Of a DNA stretch of 64,000 nucleotides, positions 8,674-16,774 are shown piece after piece. The stretch covers positions 1-64,000 of the forward strand of contig CAYSUS010000028.1 in NCBI GenBank assembly GCA_964434165.1, read 5' to 3'. Source of the stretch: CAYSUS01 sp964434165 (GTDB taxonomy: Bacteria; Planctomycetota; Planctomycetia; Pirellulales; Thermoguttaceae). The stretch's first letter is position 1. Every line of letters starts with the position of its first letter. The notes under the pieces were generated by a model. That model had not been told where the DNA came from. It saw only the letters and a program-made list of their open reading frames with translations, and searched no databases. The position numbers were made by a program, and so were the translations under genes.

Positions 8674-11600
8674 CTAACCGCCCAGGGCCTGGATCCGCGC
8701 CCGAGCCAGATCGGCCTTGTCGCATTCCGGGTGTTTGTCCAGGAGCTCCTTGTAGCGCTCGATCGCCTTGTCGGGCATTTGCAGTGCCTCGAAGCAGCGG
8801 GCGGCTTCGTAGGTGGCGTCGGCCTGCCACTCGGGAAACGCCTGGTATCCGCCCATCACGCGGTAGAAGCTCTTGATCGCCTCCTCGTGGTCCTTCTGTT
8901 CGAACTGGATCTCGCCGATCATGAACTGCGAGCGGGCCGCGACCTCCTGGTTCGTGGCTTTGGCGATCACCTCCTCGTAGCGCGTCTTGGCCTCGTCGAG
9001 CTTGCCCTGGTTCTGTAGGGCCAGGCCCTGCTCGAAGATCGCCTGGGGGGCGTACTGCGACTCCGCATGAGCCTCCGCGCACTGCGCGGCGAGCGCGAGG
9101 GCCTTGTCCCACTGCTTGAGCTGGGCCGCCGCCTGCGCGCTGTGCAGGAGGACGAGGGCCTCGAATTCCTTGTTGGAGGGGTCCTTCACCGCCCCGTAGG
9201 CATCGAGGGCTTCCTGCCATTTCTCCTGTTTGAACAGGCACTCGGCCTCGACGAACGCGGCATCGCCGACCAGATCCCCCCGGGGGAACATCGCCCGCTG
9301 GTACTTGAACGATTGCGCAGCGTTCTTCAAGTCGCCGGTCCGGAAGTACGCCCAGCCCAGCTTGTAGATGGCCTTCTCGCCCAAAGGGCTCTTCCCGGCC
9401 TTCTCCATGGCCGCGTAGTAGGCTGCGGCCGCCCGGGCGAAGTCCTCCGCGGCGTAAGCCGCCTCGCCCATGTGGAAGAAGGCTTCGGCGGCCAGCGGGC
9501 TGTCGGGATGCCCCTTGGCGAGCCGGCCGAACACCTCGGCGGCCTGCTTGTCTTGGCCGGCCGACTGGAGGGCCCAGGCCAGCTCGTAGAGGACCTTGTC
9601 GGTGGCCGCGTACTTCGGATCGTCCTCCAGAAGCTGCCGGAAGGTGGCAGCGGCCTGGCCGTACTTCTTCATACCCGACTGGCACAGGCCCAGCACGTAT
9701 CGCGCGTCGGAGCGCTCCGCCGGCGTGGGGTCGGCGGCCAGCAGGGTTTGGACGTCGGCCATGGCCGGCTCGAATCGGCCCAGTTGCTGTCGGGCCATGC
9801 CCCGCGCGTAACGCGCGCGCGGCACGAGCTTGTCCTGGGGATACTTCTCCACCAGCCGGTCGAGCGCGGCCTCGGCCTCGGCATACTGCTTCTGACTGAG
9901 CCGCGACCAGCCGAGTCCGTAAAGGGCGGCTGGCACCAGCGGGCTGTCGGGCCACTTCTCCACGACGGCCGCATACTCGCTGGCCGCCTCCTGGAACTTG
10001 CCTTCCGCGTACAGGTACTCGCCGAGCCGATACCGGGCATTGTCGATCAGGCGGCTTTCGGGATGCTCGGCAATCGCCCGTTGAACGGCCTGCCTGGCCT
10101 CCTCGGCGTTGCCGAGCAGCCAGTACGCGCGGGCCATTGCCAGAAGCGTGGCATCGGCCTGCCGCCACTTGGGGTCGGCGGCCAGAGACGCCGCAAGGGC
10201 CTTCAGACCCTCCTGGGGCTTCTTCAGCTCCACGAGGCTCGCCCCGACGAGGTACTGCGCCTCGGCCACAAGTCCAGGCGCAGGCAGGCTGGCCGCGATC
10301 GGCTGCATGGCCGCCGCCGTCTCCTGGTACTTCTTCTGCAGGAACATGGCCAGGCCCTGGCGGACCTTCCAGGTCGGGGCGTCGGGGTGCTTGGCGTTCG
10401 AGGCCAGGAGCTGACCGTAGGCCTTTTCGGCCTCCTCGTACTGGCCGAGCTGCATGCGGCTCTCGGCCACCACGTACGTTACGTCCAGACGGAGCTCGTG
10501 CTGCGGAAAGGCCGTGAGGAACCGGGCGGCGTGGTCCAGCGCGGCCTGGTGCTCGCCGGCGTCCAGCGCTGCGAACGCGGCCATGTAGGCCGCTTGCGGG
10601 CCGACCTCGTCCTTGGGATGCTGGGCCGCGATCTCCGCGTATATGGCGATCGACTCCTTGCGGCGATCGGGCATCTCGAACAGGGCGTCGGCTCGATCCA
10701 TCTGAAGCTGCGGACCAAACGGGGTCTTGGTGCCCTCGGGCAGGGCCTTCTCGATCACGGCCAAGGCCTCGGCCGGCTTCTTCTGCTTCAGCCAGCTCCT
10801 CGCGATCCAGTGCGCGGCCTCGGCCGCTCCCGCCCCCCCGCTCGTCAACGCCCCGCCCAGCATCTGGCGGGCCTTGTCGTAGTCGCCGTCGAGATAGAAG
10901 CACTTGCCGGCGGCCAGGGTCGCCGGCGCGGCGTACTCCGACTTGGGGAAACGCGCCGGAACGGCGGCATACTGCGCGGCGGCCTCGTTGTACTTCTTGA
11001 GCTGCACCAGGGCGGCGGCGTAACGGAACGCGGCGTGGTCGGCGTGGGCGAAGCCCTCGGCCTGCGACGCGGCCGCCAGCCAGCGGGCCGCCGTGTCGTA
11101 CTGGCCGGCCGCGAAGAGCGTCTCGCCGCGGCGCATGCCGACCTCCGTGGCCAGGTCGCTGCCCGGGAAACGCCGCAAAAAGTCGTCGTAGGTCTTGCCT
11201 GCCTCGGCGTTCTGGCCCAGCTCCTCCTGCGTGACGCCCAGGGCGTACAGCGCGTCGATCACCAGCTCATGGTCAGGATATTTCTCCACGAAGGCGGCGT
11301 ACGCGGCCGCGGCTTCCTTCTTCTTCCCCTGGCCGTAGAGGCACTCGGCGCGATAGAACACCGCCCGGGGCACGTTCTCCGAATTGGGGTACTTGCTCAG
11401 CAGAGAAGCCAGCGTCCGGGCGGCCGCGTCGTAGAGCTCGGGCTTTCCTTCCCGGGCGAGCGTGAACTGAGCCACTCCGAGGTAAAGCGTGGTTTGCTCG
11501 AGGATGCTCGACTTCGGGTAGGCCTGGAGGACCTTCTCAAACGTGGCGGCGGCCTGGTCCGCCCTCCCGGCCTTCAACTGGCATACGCCGAGGTAGTGGG

Positions 11601-11817
11601 TAGCGCGGTCGGCCCGCGGGTCGTCGTCGTGGCGTTCCAGGAAGCGGGCCCACTCCTCGGCGGCGCGCTCGAATTCCTTGTCGTTCTGGAGCCGAGTTGC
11701 ACCGGCGTACAGCAGCGTGGCCGCATCCGACTGCTGCCCGGCCACGGCGGGCCCCGCGGCGGAAAGGACGAGCGCAACGGAGAGCGAGGGCCCATAGGCC
11801 CAAACCGCCAGACGCAT
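8674..11817 (-). CDS. large exported TPR-repeat protein (YbgF/CpoB-like)
   Basis: A 1,047-residue protein with an N-terminal signal peptide (hydrophobic core ending GPAVAGQQ), followed by essentially continuous tetratricopeptide repeats. Units such as ADQAAATFEKVLQAYPKS, GKTYDDFLRRFPGSDLATEV and FQEAASEYAAVVEKWPDSPL recur about every 34-37 residues, many with the YP/FP-x-S/D end seen in CpoB (YbgF) and BamD-type repeats. TPR arrays are protein-binding scaffolds; here the array is expected in the periplasm. It is the first gene of the minus-strand operon, 21 bases ahead of exbB, so it probably serves the ExbBD/TonB-like unit as CpoB serves Tol. The exact partner is not known. Confidence 0.88.
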   Translation of the reverse strand: MRLAVWAYGPSLSVALVLSAAGPAVAGQQSDAATLLYAGATRLQNDKEFERAAEEWARFLERHDDDPRADRATHYLGVCQLKAGRADQAAATFEKVLQAYPKSSILEQTTLYLGVAQFTLAREGKPELYDAAARTLASLLSKYPNSENVPRAVFYRAECLYGQGKKKEAAAAYAAFVEKYPDHELVIDALYALGVTQEELGQNAEAGKTYDDFLRRFPGSDLATEVGMRRGETLFAAGQYDTAARWLAAASQAEGFAHADHAAFRYAAALVQLKKYNEAAAQYAAVPARFPKSEYAAPATLAAGKCFYLDGDYDKARQMLGGALTSGGAGAAEAAHWIARSWLKQKKPAEALAVIEKALPEGTKTPFGPQLQMDRADALFEMPDRRKESIAIYAEIAAQHPKDEVGPQAAYMAAFAALDAGEHQAALDHAARFLTAFPQHELRLDVTYVVAESRMQLGQYEEAEKAYGQLLASNAKHPDAPTWKVRQGLAMFLQKKYQETAAAMQPIAASLPAPGLVAEAQYLVGASLVELKKPQEGLKALAASLAADPKWRQADATLLAMARAYWLLGNAEEARQAVQRAIAEHPESRLIDNARYRLGEYLYAEGKFQEAASEYAAVVEKWPDSPLVPAALYGLGWSRLSQKQYAEAEAALDRLVEKYPQDKLVPRARYARGMARQQLGRFEPAMADVQTLLAADPTPAERSDARYVLGLCQSGMKKYGQAAATFRQLLEDDPKYAATDKVLYELAWALQSAGQDKQAAEVFGRLAKGHPDSPLAAEAFFHMGEAAYAAEDFARAAAAYYAAMEKAGKSPLGEKAIYKLGWAYFRTGDLKNAAQSFKYQRAMFPRGDLVGDAAFVEAECLFKQEKWQEALDAYGAVKDPSNKEFEALVLLHSAQAAAQLKQWDKALALAAQCAEAHAESQYAPQAIFEQGLALQNQGKLDEAKTRYEEVIAKATNQEVAARSQFMIGEIQFEQKDHEEAIKSFYRVMGGYQAFPEWQADATYEAARCFEALQMPDKAIERYKELLDKHPECDKADLARARIQALGG

Positions 11818-12186
11818 GATCTCACCTCTTCGATCGATGTTCCGCGCCGCGGTCGGTTCCGCCCTCCAGCGGCACGGGGGCTCAAGCCAGGTCTCCGCGG
11901 AACCCTGCCCGCATCGGTCCCATTATCCAGACTCCGCCGGGGGAATTCCAGTGTTGGAGAAAAGGCGGCGGGAGGAGGGCAGTGGCACGATCGAGTGCAG
12001 CGGAATCCCGGACGCCGGTGCCGCCGCGCCCGCGGCCCGCGGCAGCCGAGACGCCGGGGGCGAACTTGCATGGCGCGCGGGATTGGCGATACTCAAGCCT
12101 TCGGCAGCCGGCCGGCTGGCGGGGGCGGTCGATCCTCCCCCGGTCCGCGAGCGGGCCGATCCCACCCTCGATTCCGGAGAGATTCG
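11818..12186. other. intergenic region between divergent genes
   Basis: About 370 bases separate the starts of the TPR operon (minus) and the Dabb-domain gene (plus), so promoters for both must lie here. No convincing -35/-10 pair was seen. A GGAGAG ribosome-binding site sits just before the plus-strand ATG at 12187. Reading frames across the region have no gene-like composition. Confidence 0.5.
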
Positions 12187-12630
12187 ATGCAGCTTCCCGC
12201 AAAGGTTGGTATTCTCGGGGCCGTCGGTTGGACGGTGGCCCTCCTGCTGGCCGTCCCCGCAATCAGCTCGGCTGCGAACCCGGAGGAACGCATGCTATCC
12301 CACGACGTCTTCTTCTCCCTGAAGGACAACTCGCCCGAAGCCAAGGCCCGCCTCGTGGCGGCCTGCAAGAAGTACCTGGCGGACCACCCGGGCACGGTCT
12401 GGTTCGCCGCCGGAGTGCTCGCCGACGACTTCCGGCGCGAGGTGAACGACCGCGCGTTCGACGTCGCCCTGCACCTGGTGTTCGAGAGCAAGCAGGCTCA
12501 CGACGCGTACCAGGACGACGAACGTCATCACAAGTTCATCGAGGAGAACAAGGACAACTGGAAGAACGTCCGCGTGTTCGACTCGTTCCTCGACGCCACT
12601 TCCCACGCCGAGACCCCGGCGGAGAAGTGA
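12187..12630 (+). CDS. exported Dabb (stress-responsive A/B barrel) domain protein
   Basis: A 147-residue protein with a signal peptide (VGWTVALLLAVPAISSAA) and one Dabb domain from HDVFFSLKDNSPEAK to the end. The hallmarks are the early H-x-V/I-FF strand, the central ADDFRREVNDRAFDVALHLVFES core and the late HHKFIEENKDNWKNVRVFDS segment. Dabb domains are ferredoxin-like barrels that dimerise; some act on polyketide or lipid intermediates, but most bacterial ones have no assigned reaction. The ATG at 12187 is chosen because GGAGAG stands seven bases upstream and it adds a clean signal peptide; an internal ATG at 12292 would start just at the domain. It converges with the next gene, the stops being 52 bases apart. 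Confidence 0.85.
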   Translation: MQLPAKVGILGAVGWTVALLLAVPAISSAANPEERMLSHDVFFSLKDNSPEAKARLVAACKKYLADHPGTVWFAAGVLADDFRREVNDRAFDVALHLVFESKQAHDAYQDDERHHKFIEENKDNWKNVRVFDSFLDATSHAETPAEK

Positions 12631-12682
12631 CGTCGGCATCGGCGGAGAGGGTGACGGGACCCGGCGACGGCCAGGGAACGGT

Positions 12683-13570
12683 TCAACGCTTCTTCAGCGT
12701 GATCCCCAGTCCGCCGCCCTGCATGTAGAACAAGGTCTCGAGGTTCGGGTCCTCGGTGATGGCCTTGAGGAACCGGGGGTCGGCCATGCGCCGGTTCATG
12801 TTGTGGGCCGTCACCAGCCCTCCCGGGCGGAGCTTCGGCAGGAGCTTCTCGAGGTAGTCGATGTATCCCTGCTTGTCGGCGTCCAGGAAGATCATATCGA
12901 TCGGCCCTTCCAGCTCCTTGACCTTCTCGTGGGCGTCGCCCAAGACCACGGTCACCAGGTCGTCCACGCCAGCCAACTTGAGGTTCTTCTGTGCCAGCGC
13001 GGCCCGCTCGGGGTCGATCTCCAAGGTGATTAGCTTGCCGCCGGTCTTGCGAAGGCCCTGGCACATCCAGATCGCGGAGATGCCGTTGGAGGTGCCGATC
13101 TCCACGACCTTCCTGGCACCGATGGCCTCGGCCAGGAGACGAAGCATGCGCCCGTCCGTGTCAGGCACGTTCTGCATCCGACCCTGCTTCTCTGCGATCT
13201 GAGCGATCGCCTGGAGGGCCTTCTTCTCAGCGTCGCCTTTGGCCACTTGGGGCTTCTCAAGCGATTCGCCGCCGCGGCCCGGCCGGGGGCCCCTTGGAGG
13301 TCCCCCGCCAGGGCGGAAGCGGGGCCGCATTTCCTCGCGGCTCAACGTGCCGTCGCGGTTGCGATCGAGCTTCTTCAGGGCCTCCGCCGCCGCGGCCATC
13401 TCCTCTGCCGACAGGTCGCCGTCGCCGTCCTCGTCGATCGCCGTCGCGAGCGGGTTGGGCGGCGGCCCCAAGGGCGGGCCGAAATCTGGCTTGCTCTGCT
13501 GGGCCGTCGCCACGGCTCCAACGAGAAAGAGGGCGGCGAAGGCGGTCAATGCGGGGATCCAGCGTCTCAT
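12683..13570 (-). CDS. exported EF-hand / class I O-methyltransferase fusion
   Basis: A 295-residue protein with three parts. First is a signal peptide (ALFLVGAVATAQQ). Second is a pair of EF-hand loops at about residues 46-85 (DEDGDGDLSAEE and DRNRDGTLSREE) and a Gly/Pro/Arg linker. Third is an O-methyltransferase family 3 domain from about residue 110, with the SAM-binding VVEIGTSNGISAIWM, the acidic ITLEID, and FLDADKQGYIDYLEKLLPKLRPGG. The usual late Asp-Asn metal pair is His-Asn here (TAHNM). SAM is a cytosolic cofactor, so an exported methyltransferase is odd; the protein may stay membrane-tethered or the fold may be used otherwise. Substrate unknown. Confidence 0.87.
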   Translation of the reverse strand: MRRWIPALTAFAALFLVGAVATAQQSKPDFGPPLGPPPNPLATAIDEDGDGDLSAEEMAAAAEALKKLDRNRDGTLSREEMRPRFRPGGGPPRGPRPGRGGESLEKPQVAKGDAEKKALQAIAQIAEKQGRMQNVPDTDGRMLRLLAEAIGARKVVEIGTSNGISAIWMCQGLRKTGGKLITLEIDPERAALAQKNLKLAGVDDLVTVVLGDAHEKVKELEGPIDMIFLDADKQGYIDYLEKLLPKLRPGGLVTAHNMNRRMADPRFLKAITEDPNLETLFYMQGGGLGITLKKR

Positions 13571-13877
13571 GGGGTCGCTCCTGTGGATTGGGTACAGAAA
13601 CTCGGAATCATGTCAGGCAACGAGCATGCATGTCGCGCAAACCGACATGGATCTCTCCAGCTCGGTCCGGGGCTCTTCACCTGTATATGCAGCCGAGCGG
13701 CGAATGCCGACCGGTGATGGCCCGCGGCGGGGGAATTTCATGCACGCAGGGTGCCGGTCGGGCTTCGCGCGGGCGAAACGCTCGTCCTTGGCGGGGTTGC
13801 GGCGCCTTGGCACGCGGCATGCACAAGTCGATAATGCACTGCTTAAGGTTGGATTCACCCGATACAGGGAGCTCCCA
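13571..13877. other. intergenic region between divergent genes
   Basis: About 307 bases between the starts of the EF-hand methyltransferase gene (minus) and the 79-residue protein gene (plus). Apart from the sigma-54-like element near its right end, listed separately, nothing gene-like is seen; short open frames run through it without a ribosome-binding site. Confidence 0.5.
13807..13822 (+). promoter_or_regulatory. possible sigma-54 promoter for the 79-aa/TatD gene pair
   Basis: TTGGCACG-CGGC-ATGCA: a -24 GG and a -12 GC separated by exactly 10 bases, differing from the TGGCACG-N4-TTGCA consensus mainly by A for the first T of the -12 box. It lies 56 bases before the ATG at 13878. The match is good but a lone element in a GC-rich genome can occur by chance. 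Confidence 0.35.
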
Positions 13878-14117
13878 ATGCTCACCGCAGAGAAGGTCCT
13901 CGACCGCTATTTCCTCGACCTGCGATGCATGGTTCTCGAGATCGGGGCCGCGCTGGACCGTTATGACGCCGCAGCCGAGCGCGGCAACGGGGCTCCGCGC
14001 GAGGCCGATGACCGGCTGGAAAAGCTCTTCCAGGCCCTCGATCTCGTGGCCGACCGCCGCGCCCCGCCGGATCGTGCACAGCGGCTACTGGAGCTGTTCT
14101 CCGATCCCCCGGAATAG
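13878..14117 (+). CDS. small conserved-looking hypothetical protein upstream of TatD-like gene
   Basis: A 79-residue, probably all-helical, cytosolic protein starting MLTAEKVLDRYFLDLRCMVL. No domain is recognised. It has no signal peptide or membrane segment and is rich in charged residues (Asp, Arg, Glu) with amphipathic spacing. The ATG at 13878 has a weak purine-rich stretch (CAGGGAG) nine bases upstream, and the composition differs clearly from the surrounding shadow frames. It is 46 bases upstream of the TatD/EboB-like hydrolase in the same direction, so the two are probably co-transcribed and may act together. Function not known. Confidence 0.65.
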   Translation: MLTAEKVLDRYFLDLRCMVLEIGAALDRYDAAAERGNGAPREADDRLEKLFQALDLVADRRAPPDRAQRLLELFSDPPE

Positions 14118-14163
14118 GGACGGCAATCCTCCGCCTTCTCGCGTCTTCTACGGAGTCGTCGCC

Positions 14164-15015
14164 ATGCAGATCATTCAACCCCACTACCACGCCATCGCCC
14201 GCACGGCCCAGGACTACGAGCGCATGGCCTATTCGGGCGTGGTCGCCGTGGCGGAGCCCGCCTTCTGGGCGGGCTTCGACCGCCTCTACCCGGAGACGTT
14301 TCTGGATTACTTCCGCCAGATCAGCGAGTTCGAGCCGACCCGCGCTGCCCAGTATGGCATCCGGCACTTCTGCTGGGTCGCGGTCAATCCCAAGGAGGCG
14401 GAGAACCCCACTCTCAGCCGCGCCGTGCTGGAAAAGATGCCCGAGTTCTTCGAGAAACCCACCGTGCTGGGAGTGGGCGAGACCGGCCTCCACAAGTCGA
14501 GCCGCAACGAGTGCGAGATCATGGAGGCCCAGGTCGATCTGGCGATCCGCCACGATCAACTCCTGCTGGTTCACACGCCCCACCTGGAGGACAAGCTCCG
14601 CGGGACGAAGCGGATTCTGGAGATCCTCCGCGGCATGCCGGTCAACCCCGATCGCGTGTGGATCGACCACGTCGAGGAGCACACGCTGAGGATGTGCAAG
14701 GACCCCGGGTACTGGGTCGGGTTCACGCTCTACCCGATCACGAAGTGCTCGCCCAGGCGGGCGGTGGACATGCTGGAGAAGTACGGCACGGAGCGGACTT
14801 TGGTCAATTCCTCGGCCGACTGGGGGCCCAGCGATCCGTTCCTGCTTCAGGAGTGCGTTTCGGAGATGCGTGCACGGGGGCACCGCCTTCAGGAGGCCAT
14901 CGAAGTGTTCCACAACAACCCCGCGCGGTTCCTGGGCCAGAACCCCAAGTTCGACATCCGGCCCGTTCGCGTGGAGCAGGTCGAGGGCCCGCCGTCTCCC
15001 GTGCCTTCTCGCTGA
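14164..15015 (+). CDS. TatD-like metal-dependent hydrolase (EboB-like)
   Basis: A 283-residue TIM-barrel amidohydrolase-type protein. Candidate metal ligands follow TatD order: H-x-H at the start (QPHYHA), the Glu of GVGETGLH, the His of LLVHTPH, the His of VWIDHVEEHT and a late Asp (NSSADWGPSD). Phrases such as DYERMAYSGVVAVAEPAFW are characteristic of the EboB branch, which in the ebo cluster is linked to export or modification of a secondary metabolite. The other ebo genes (UbiA-type prenyltransferase, dehydroquinate-synthase-like) are not seen nearby. Start at ATG 14164, 46 bases after the small upstream gene. Canonical TatD nuclease activity is possible but the EboB-like reading is preferred. 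Confidence 0.82.
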   Translation: MQIIQPHYHAIARTAQDYERMAYSGVVAVAEPAFWAGFDRLYPETFLDYFRQISEFEPTRAAQYGIRHFCWVAVNPKEAENPTLSRAVLEKMPEFFEKPTVLGVGETGLHKSSRNECEIMEAQVDLAIRHDQLLLVHTPHLEDKLRGTKRILEILRGMPVNPDRVWIDHVEEHTLRMCKDPGYWVGFTLYPITKCSPRRAVDMLEKYGTERTLVNSSADWGPSDPFLLQECVSEMRARGHRLQEAIEVFHNNPARFLGQNPKFDIRPVRVEQVEGPPSPVPSR

Positions 15016-15112
15016 AAGCGCCTCGGCCCGGCCACCGCCCAGGCAAGATGGGAGGGTCCTGCAAAATCTGCCGTTTCCCGTGAAGTCTGCGCATAGTGCA
15101 GCCGATTCCTGA

Positions 15113-15125
15113 TACTACGGTAGTA
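15113..15125. promoter_or_regulatory. perfect inverted repeat TACTAC-G-GTAGTA, candidate operator
   Basis: TACTACGGTAGTA is a perfect palindrome around one central G, placed 17-29 bases before the start codon of the HEAT-repeat gene. TACTAC/GTAGTA half-sites resemble those recognised by BlaI/MecI/CopY-type winged-helix repressors, which are abundant in planctomycetes. A GGGGGAG ribosome-binding site follows at once. Repressor identity is inferred only from the half-site. Confidence 0.5.
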
Positions 15126-15141
15126 CAGATTCGGGGGAGAC

Positions 15142-16758
15142 ATGCGCGCAGCCAGTCACGGACTGAAGACCACCCTGGAACTGCTCTCGGAGACGGAGAA
15201 CGAGGCCTCCGTCCGGGTCCTCGTGGCGGCATTGGACAGCCCTCACGGGCGGGTCCGCGATGGGGCGCTGGGGGCGCTTTTGGCGCGTCGGAGCCTGGCG
15301 GGCCACCGCGAACTGGTCCGCCGGCTGCACACGTTCGACCAGCGGTGGATGGACCGCATGCGCGAGCACGCGGTCCGCATGCGCCAGGCCCTGCGGGACG
15401 CCGTGCTGGAGACCGATCCCCAGGTCTGCGAGAACGGGTGCCGTGCCGCCGTCTGGTTGGGGGAGTACGATCTGGTGCCGACGCTGGCCAACGCCCTGGC
15501 CGACGCGGCCAACCCCAACGCCAACCTCGTGGCCGCGACGCTGCTCGACCTGGTGGCCCAGCTCCGCCACGAACTGGATGAACCGGAAGTGGACGGGCGG
15601 CGGCGCGATCCGCGGCTCGTGCGACCCCACGTGCTGACCGCCCTGGAGTCGGCGGTCGAGCGGTTTCCGCGCCATCCTCGTCGCGAAGTCATCGAGGCGT
15701 ATTTGCTCCTGGCGTCCTGGGACAGCGCCCTGCTGAAGCAGATCCTGCAGAACCCGCACCACACGGCGTTCCCCCCGGTCATCGACCTGCTTTCCAAGAG
15801 CACGGCCGTGGCCATCGTGCGCCTGCTGCTGAGCTACCTGGACGACCCGCACGCGCCCTCCTCGGTGATCAACGTGCTGGCTTCGCGGTCGGACGTCAAA
15901 TTCCTGCGCCACTTCCTCCGCAAGGTGGCCCGCGATAACTCGGCGGCGATCGAGCAGAACCTCAAGCGGATCCGGACGTTGAGCTGGCTGCAAGCGGGCG
16001 CGACCGTCTTCGACCGGCTCGACGACCAGGCCCAGCGCGGCGTGGTTCGCCTGGTGATGGCTTCGAGCATGCCACGGCTCCAGGCGTTCAACACGATCGA
16101 GTACGTCCTGCTTCACGGCAAGCGCGAGGGGCGGCGGGCCGCGGCCGAGGCCCTCCAGGAGTTCAACGGCGCGGCCGCGAACGCCCTGGCATTGAAGGCC
16201 CTGGAGGACGAGGACCCCCAGGTGCAGGCCGGGATCGTCGCGCAGCTGCGCAGCCGGGGGATTCCGGGCATCCTTCCCCGCATCGTCGAGATGCTCGAAA
16301 GCCGCCATGCCGCCGTGCGGAACGCGGCCCGCAAGAGCCTGGCCGAGTTCAGCTTCAAGCGCTTTCTCGGCGCCTTCGACATGCTCGACGAGGAGGTGCG
16401 ACGGAGCACGGGGCTTCTGGTTCGGAAGATCGACCCGGACACGATTCCCCGCTTGCGCCTGGAGCTGAGCTCGAAGTCGCGGACCCGCGTGCTGCGGGGC
16501 ATCTCCGTGGCCAGGACGATCGACGCGGTGGCGCAGGTCGAGCCTCAACTGGTCGATCTGGTCGGCAGCGAGGACCACATCGTCCGCGCCGAGGCCGCCG
16601 CCGCGCTGGCCCAGGCCAATTCGGAATCGAGCCGGAAGGCGCTCCGGCGGGCCGAGAGCGACCGCAGCGCGGCCGTGCAACAGGCCGCGGCCCGCAGCCT
16701 CAAGCAACGCGATCAGTTCGCCTACTATCGCGAGGCCCTGGCCGACCCGCGAGACTGA
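15142..16758 (+). CDS. HEAT-repeat protein
   Basis: A 538-residue, Leu/Ala/Arg-rich, all-helical protein made of HEAT-like repeats. Examples are ASVRVLVAALDSPHGRVRDGALGALL near the start, ALKALEDEDPQVQAGIVAQLRSRG, and DHIVRAEAAAALAQANSESS near the end. Such repeats form a superhelical binding surface. No signal peptide or membrane segment is seen, so it is expected in the cytoplasm. The ATG at 15142 has a GGGGGAG site five bases upstream and is preceded by a TACTAC palindrome. The next gene, a membrane protein, starts 16 bases after the stop, so the two form a transcription unit and probably a complex. Specific function unknown. Confidence 0.85.
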   Translation: MRAASHGLKTTLELLSETENEASVRVLVAALDSPHGRVRDGALGALLARRSLAGHRELVRRLHTFDQRWMDRMREHAVRMRQALRDAVLETDPQVCENGCRAAVWLGEYDLVPTLANALADAANPNANLVAATLLDLVAQLRHELDEPEVDGRRRDPRLVRPHVLTALESAVERFPRHPRREVIEAYLLLASWDSALLKQILQNPHHTAFPPVIDLLSKSTAVAIVRLLLSYLDDPHAPSSVINVLASRSDVKFLRHFLRKVARDNSAAIEQNLKRIRTLSWLQAGATVFDRLDDQAQRGVVRLVMASSMPRLQAFNTIEYVLLHGKREGRRAAAEALQEFNGAAANALALKALEDEDPQVQAGIVAQLRSRGIPGILPRIVEMLESRHAAVRNAARKSLAEFSFKRFLGAFDMLDEEVRRSTGLLVRKIDPDTIPRLRLELSSKSRTRVLRGISVARTIDAVAQVEPQLVDLVGSEDHIVRAEAAAALAQANSESSRKALRRAESDRSAAVQQAAARSLKQRDQFAYYREALADPRD

Positions 16759-16774
16759 CGCGAGGGCATCCACG

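Noticed and set aside
11983..11999. sigma-54-like TGGCACGATCGAGTGCA before the Dabb gene
   Set aside because: The GG and GC are 11 bases apart instead of the required 10.
9067..12630. 1,187-residue plus-strand open frame
   Set aside because: Almost all of it is antisense to the TPR gene. Only the last 147 codons (from 12187) look like a real protein, the Dabb gene, which is reported separately.
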